A DNA stretch of 8,466 bases. It comes from SM23-78 sp041479965. GTDB lineage: Archaea > Nanobdellota > Nanobdellia > Woesearchaeales > SM23-78. The DNA lies in NCBI GenBank assembly GCA_041479965.1, contig JBGOZE010000052.1, positions 1-8,466 on the forward strand, given 5' to 3'. The notes beneath the pieces are model-generated. The model searched no databases. It was not told the DNA's origin and saw only the letters and a program-made list of their open reading frames with translations. The position numbers and the translations under genes are program-made. Shown piece after piece: positions 7,067 to 8,466 of the stretch (position 1 is its first letter; every line of letters begins with the position of its first letter).

Positions 7067-7683
7067 AACACCATCCTTATTCTAAGTGCCAGCGTCGCGT
7101 AACTCGGTATCGCGGTCGCCTCGAAAGCGGCTTCCTCACGGAGTTGCAGGTTCAAATGAAAAACTGGTTTTTCACCCAGAAAATTTAGTTTTTCTGAATG
7201 TCCTGCCGCTGGCGTATTTTGTTTTCTTTTCTTCTCCCAGAGAATTAATATGAGTAGATATATTGGTCCTATGAGGAGGTAATATACCTGGCTGTACCAA
7301 GGCGCATGCATGATGTCCATCCCAAAAAGGCCTGGATAAGCGCTGTCTAACCTGATTCCTAGAAGATGGTATCCTATGTACTCGACAGCCAGGAGAATAA
7401 GGAGATAGCTGACTACTGCTTTTATGTACCTGAATGCCCCGAACTTGTCATGAGCTGCTTTTAGCAAGACAAGACCTGCTGTCCAGGCAAAGAAGGGGAA
7501 GAGATTGAAGCCAAGGATGCTCAGGTTAGTCTGCTGATAGGTGTAGATGCCACTCAGAGCCACCCAAAGAGCTGTTATGATCGCAGCCAATACTATCTCT
7601 CGCCAATGATTCTTGTCTTTCAAGAAATAATAGACCAGAAAAGCCAGGCTTGCCAGTATGATCAGATAAGGAGCTAACATCAT
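7018..7683 (-). CDS. Five-helix membrane protein reading antisense through tRNA-Ser
   Basis: Function not recognised. Residues 1-150 look like a genuine integral membrane protein with about five hydrophobic helices (roughly 4-21, 29-47, 58-75, 86-108, 130-149) and a basic cytoplasmic end (WEKKRKQN). A loop motif, GYHLLGIRLDSAYPGLFGMD, lies at 104-123. From about residue 157 on, the frame is the complement of the tRNA-Ser gene and then of the 3' end of the 154-residue gene. That tail (about 65 residues) shows no protein-like design. Without the 44-base tRNA intron the frame would hit TGA at 7138-7136, giving a protein of about 167 residues. The start ATG overlaps the stop of the 115-residue gene (ATGA), with AGGA 5 bases upstream, so translation is coupled. 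The N-terminal part is confident; the true C-terminus is uncertain. Confidence 0.72.
   Translation of the reverse strand: MMLAPYLIILASLAFLVYYFLKDKNHWREIVLAAIITALWVALSGIYTYQQTNLSILGFNLFPFFAWTAGLVLLKAAHDKFGAFRYIKAVVSYLLILLAVEYIGYHLLGIRLDSAYPGLFGMDIMHAPWYSQVYYLLIGPIYLLILILWEKKRKQNTPAAGHSEKLNFLGEKPVFHLNLQLREEAAFEATAIPSYATLALRIRMVFQLKNFFFPAICFSCS
7088..7214 (+). tRNA. tRNA-Ser (anticodon CGA) with a T-loop intron
   Basis: Reads codon UCG. The acceptor stem GCCAGCG (7088-7094) pairs perfectly with CGCTGGC (7207-7213). G at 7214 is the serine discriminator base G73, and no CCA is encoded. The D-arm has GCG/CGC (7097-7099, 7111-7113) with GG at 18-19. The anticodon stem GTCGC/GCGGC encloses loop CTCGAAA with anticodon CGA at 7122-7124. 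A long variable arm (7132-7145, TTCC/GGAG stem) marks a class II tRNA, as expected for serine. The T-stem GCAGG (7146-7150) pairs with CCTGC (7202-7206). The T-loop TTCAAAT is split after its sixth base by a 44-base intron. The mature tRNA would be 83 bases. The gene starts 21 bases after the 154-residue gene and lies wholly antisense to the membrane-protein frame. Confidence 0.95.
7157..7200 (+). other. Archaeal tRNA intron at position 59/60 with bulge-helix-bulge motif
   Basis: The precursor folds into a textbook splice substrate. The outer helix is the T-stem (GCAGG/CCTGC). A 4-bp central helix pairs exon TTCA (7151-7154) with intron TGAA (7195-7198). Two 3-base bulges follow, AA^T (7155-7157) and TG^T (7199-7201), each cut after its second base. 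An inner 8-bp helix pairs GAAAAACT (7158-7165) with AGTTTTTC (7187-7194). Inside it TTTTC (7169-7173) can pair with GAAAA (7179-7183). Cutting at both bulges restores T-loop TTCAAAT. This needs the archaeal splicing endonuclease (EndA). Intron sites other than 37/38 usually require an endonuclease of relaxed specificity, which is known family behaviour and not visible here. Confidence 0.92.
7215..7234 (+). terminator. T-rich terminator after tRNA-Ser
   Basis: Starting one base after the discriminator G, the sequence has four short T-runs (T4, T4, T4 and T2 interrupted by single G or C), a typical end for an archaeal tRNA transcript. Confidence 0.5.
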
Positions 7684-8027
7684 TCCTTTCCTGCTTTTTT
7701 GATAAGCTCCTCAATGCCTTTTCTTAGCTCAGGCTCATCTGAAGCTCCTTGCAGGATGACCTGAAGCCCTGGGCTGTCATAGTTGAACCTTTTTATGCCT
7801 GAGAACTTCATCTCGCCTTTACGCCTTAGCTTGTTTTCAACAACCTGCTTTGCTTCATCCAGCCGCTTAACATCTGTAGTAGATGCATAGCTTAGAGGAT
7901 CCAAAGCGCTTCTGTTGTGCCTGTATAAAAGCACATTCTTCTCTGGCAGATAGAAGCAGTGCTCGTCAAAACTGAAGGTTGGAGTTATGAAGCTTTCCCT
8001 TTCCCTTTCATAGTAGATTATCTTCAT
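7680..8027 (-). CDS. Uncharacterised 115-residue protein, first gene of a two-gene operon
   Basis: Not recognised. A small soluble protein, basic overall. The N-terminal half looks like beta strands (MKIIYYERERESFITPTFSF then DEHCFYLPEKNVLLYRHN). The C-terminal half looks helical (DVKRLDEAKQVVENKLRRKG at 52-71; ELRKGIEELIKKAGKE at 100-115). The end GLQVILQGASDEPELRKGIE resembles an alpha/beta fold, but no motif identifies a family. The start ATG at 8027 follows a TATA box by about 26 bases, with no ribosome binding site. Its TGA overlaps the ATG of the membrane-protein gene (ATGA), so both are made from one mRNA by coupled translation, suggesting a soluble partner for the membrane protein. 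Confidence 0.8.
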   Translation of the reverse strand: MKIIYYERERESFITPTFSFDEHCFYLPEKNVLLYRHNRSALDPLSYASTTDVKRLDEAKQVVENKLRRKGEMKFSGIKRFNYDSPGLQVILQGASDEPELRKGIEELIKKAGKE

Positions 8028-8051
8028 TGAAGATTAGAGGGTTTGCTGAGT

Positions 8052-8060
8052 TTATAAAAC
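8052..8060 (-). promoter_or_regulatory. TATA box for the 115-residue gene operon
   Basis: On the minus strand GTTTTATAAA lies centred about 28 bases before the ATG at 8027. The expected transcript start is at or within a few bases of that ATG, so the mRNA is probably leaderless. Confidence 0.65.
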
Positions 8061-8183
8061 TTTTTTTACTAGCTTTTTCTAGTGCCTTTGTCCATATAAC
8101 TAAAAAAAATAGTTGTTTTTGCCCGCAGGCTTTTCGCGCGCGACTGAACACATATAAAATAAGATACGTTATTAACTGAAAAA

Positions 8184-8198
8184 GGAACAGATTGTTCC
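8184..8198. repeat. Palindrome GGAACA-GAT-TGTTCC, possible operator
   Basis: A perfect 6-base inverted repeat with a 3-base centre lies between two TATA-like sites (8151-8160 and 8215-8224). Its size and symmetry fit a site for a dimeric helix-turn-helix regulator. No regulator gene is in the window, so the role is inference. Confidence 0.45.
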
Positions 8199-8241
8199 AT
8201 AATTGAAACAACTCCTTATAAATTTATTATGTTAAAACACG

Positions 8242-8268
8242 TTTTCCAGCCTGGAAATGCCTGGAAAA
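8242..8268. repeat. CTGGAAA repeat cluster
   Basis: TTTTCCAG (8242-8249) is the exact inverse of CTGGAAAA (8261-8268). GCCTGGAAA is also directly repeated at 8249-8257 and 8259-8267, exactly one helical turn (10 bases) apart. The array could be a protein-binding site or form alternative hairpins at the start of a transcript from the TATA-like site at 8215-8224. Confidence 0.45.
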
Positions 8269-8343
8269 ACAGTTTTCAGCTTAAGAGCAAGAAATGAAAA
8301 GCATGACCAGCTAGCAAATTGACTGTAAAATGAACCTCCCAAT

Positions 8344-8358
8344 CGGAGCAGAGCTCCG
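8344..8358. repeat. Hairpin beside the right-edge gene, possible mobile-element end
   Basis: CGGAGC (8344-8349) and GCTCCG (8353-8358) form a 6-bp stem with an AGA loop. On the minus strand it begins 6 bases past the TGA of the partial gene, reading TGATACCCCGGAGC. A stop codon followed directly by TACCCCG and a GC hairpin resembles the ends of some transposase genes and insertion sequences. It may instead be an ordinary terminator-like hairpin. Confidence 0.4.
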
Positions 8359-8363
8359 GGGTA

Positions 8364-8466
8364 TCAGGTGAAAGACCACAATTTTAATTGATGTTTGTCA
8401 CGACCTTGATTTTTGACGTACTCTTTCATCGCATCAACATCATAACCGTCACCGACGGTATCAATA
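8364..8466 (-). CDS. C-terminal end of a gene cut by the window edge, possible transposase-related
   Basis: Thirty-three codons run from the window edge to TGA at 8366-8364, beginning IDTVGDGYDVDAMKEYVKNQ and ending KHQLKLWSFT. The GDGYDVDAMKEYVKNQG stretch loosely resembles the D-x-GYD-x-x-x-(I/M)-(R/K)-x-(Y/L) segment of IS4/IS5-type DDE transposases. In those proteins more sequence normally follows, so this copy would be truncated or the likeness may be chance. Codon use (GGT, CGT, GTC) differs from the AGG/AGA-rich neighbours, which favours recent transfer. The adjacent hairpin at 8344-8358 adds weak support for a mobile element. The reading frame is moderately sure, the function is not. 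Confidence 0.4.
   Translation of the reverse strand, partial: IDTVGDGYDVDAMKEYVKNQGRDKHQLKLWSFT

Larger units (their letters stand above)
8028..8363 (+). other. Non-coding interval with palindromes and TATA-like sites, no clear gene
   Basis: This 336-base stretch has no convincing gene on either strand. It contains the minus-strand promoter of the 115-residue gene, a short hairpin AACTA(A7)TAGTT near 8098-8114, and two TATA-like sites on the plus strand (CATATAAAAT at 8151-8160, CTTATAAATT at 8215-8224). It also has a GGAACA/TGTTCC palindrome between them, a CTGGAAA repeat cluster and the hairpin at 8344-8358. A 22-codon frame from ATG at 8229 (ending at 8297) follows the second TATA-like site too closely to be its leaderless product. 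A small RNA starting near 8180 or 8245 is possible but unproven. Confidence 0.4.

Noticed and set aside
8130..8142. CGCGCGCG stretch, considered as a Z-DNA or island boundary signal
   Set aside because: It is too short and isolated to support any claim.
8008..8211. A 67-codon minus-strand frame over the promoter of the 115-residue gene
   Set aside because: It overlaps the start of a better-supported gene, covers its TATA box and lacks a ribosome binding site or recognisable sequence.
8229..8297. A 22-codon plus-strand frame starting MLKHVFQPGNAW
   Set aside because: The ATG is only about 5-15 bases from the TATA-like site, no ribosome binding site is present, and it is too short to judge.
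1..8466. CRISPR array, rRNA, or defence-system genes
   Set aside because: No regularly spaced repeats, rRNA segments or nuclease/methylase motifs were seen on either strand.

Overview
The window reads as a piece of an archaeal genome, most likely a small DPANN-type archaeon (Woesearchaeota/Pacearchaeota-like; the lineage is inference). The archaeal evidence is direct: a tRNA-Ser gene carries an intron bounded by a perfect bulge-helix-bulge splice motif. Several genes also have a TATA box about 26-30 bases before a start codon with almost no leader. Where ribosome binding sites exist they are GGTGAT/AGGAG types. Arginine is written mostly as AGG/AGA.

Layout. Positions 1-144 (minus) hold the start of a probable secreted protein whose signal peptide runs into a frameshift at an A8/T8 tract. 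Positions 136-351 (plus) hold a 5'-truncated Hsp20 tail. Then comes a bacterial-type Hsp70 system: grpE (400-1014), dnaK (1068-2978), two unrecognised genes of 216 and 127 residues (3020-3670, 3673-4056), and dnaJ (4128-5243). Next are a lipoprotein made of four Ig/cadherin-like repeats (5358-6518), an orphan 154-residue gene (6602-7066) and the intron-bearing tRNA-Ser(CGA) (7088-7214). On the minus strand, a two-gene operon encodes a 115-residue protein (8027-7680) and a five-helix membrane protein (7683-7018). Positions 8028-8363 are non-coding and carry several palindromes. The right edge (8364-8466, minus) holds the C-terminal end of a gene of foreign codon style that may belong to a mobile element.

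How they work together. DnaK (ATP-dependent Hsp70), DnaJ (J-protein with zinc fingers) and GrpE (nucleotide exchange factor) form one complete chaperone cycle. The decayed Hsp20 beside them suggests the locus was once a larger heat-shock island. The two unknown genes between dnaK and dnaJ have their own promoter and are candidate partners by position only.

The most notable observation is at 7018-7214. The tRNA-Ser intron sits in the T-loop (position 59/60), and the membrane-protein gene on the opposite strand reads through the whole tRNA. The 44-base intron is not a multiple of three. Removing it would bring the antisense gene onto a TGA stop inside the tRNA, so the intron decides where the neighbouring protein ends. 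No CRISPR array, rRNA or complete insertion sequence was found.
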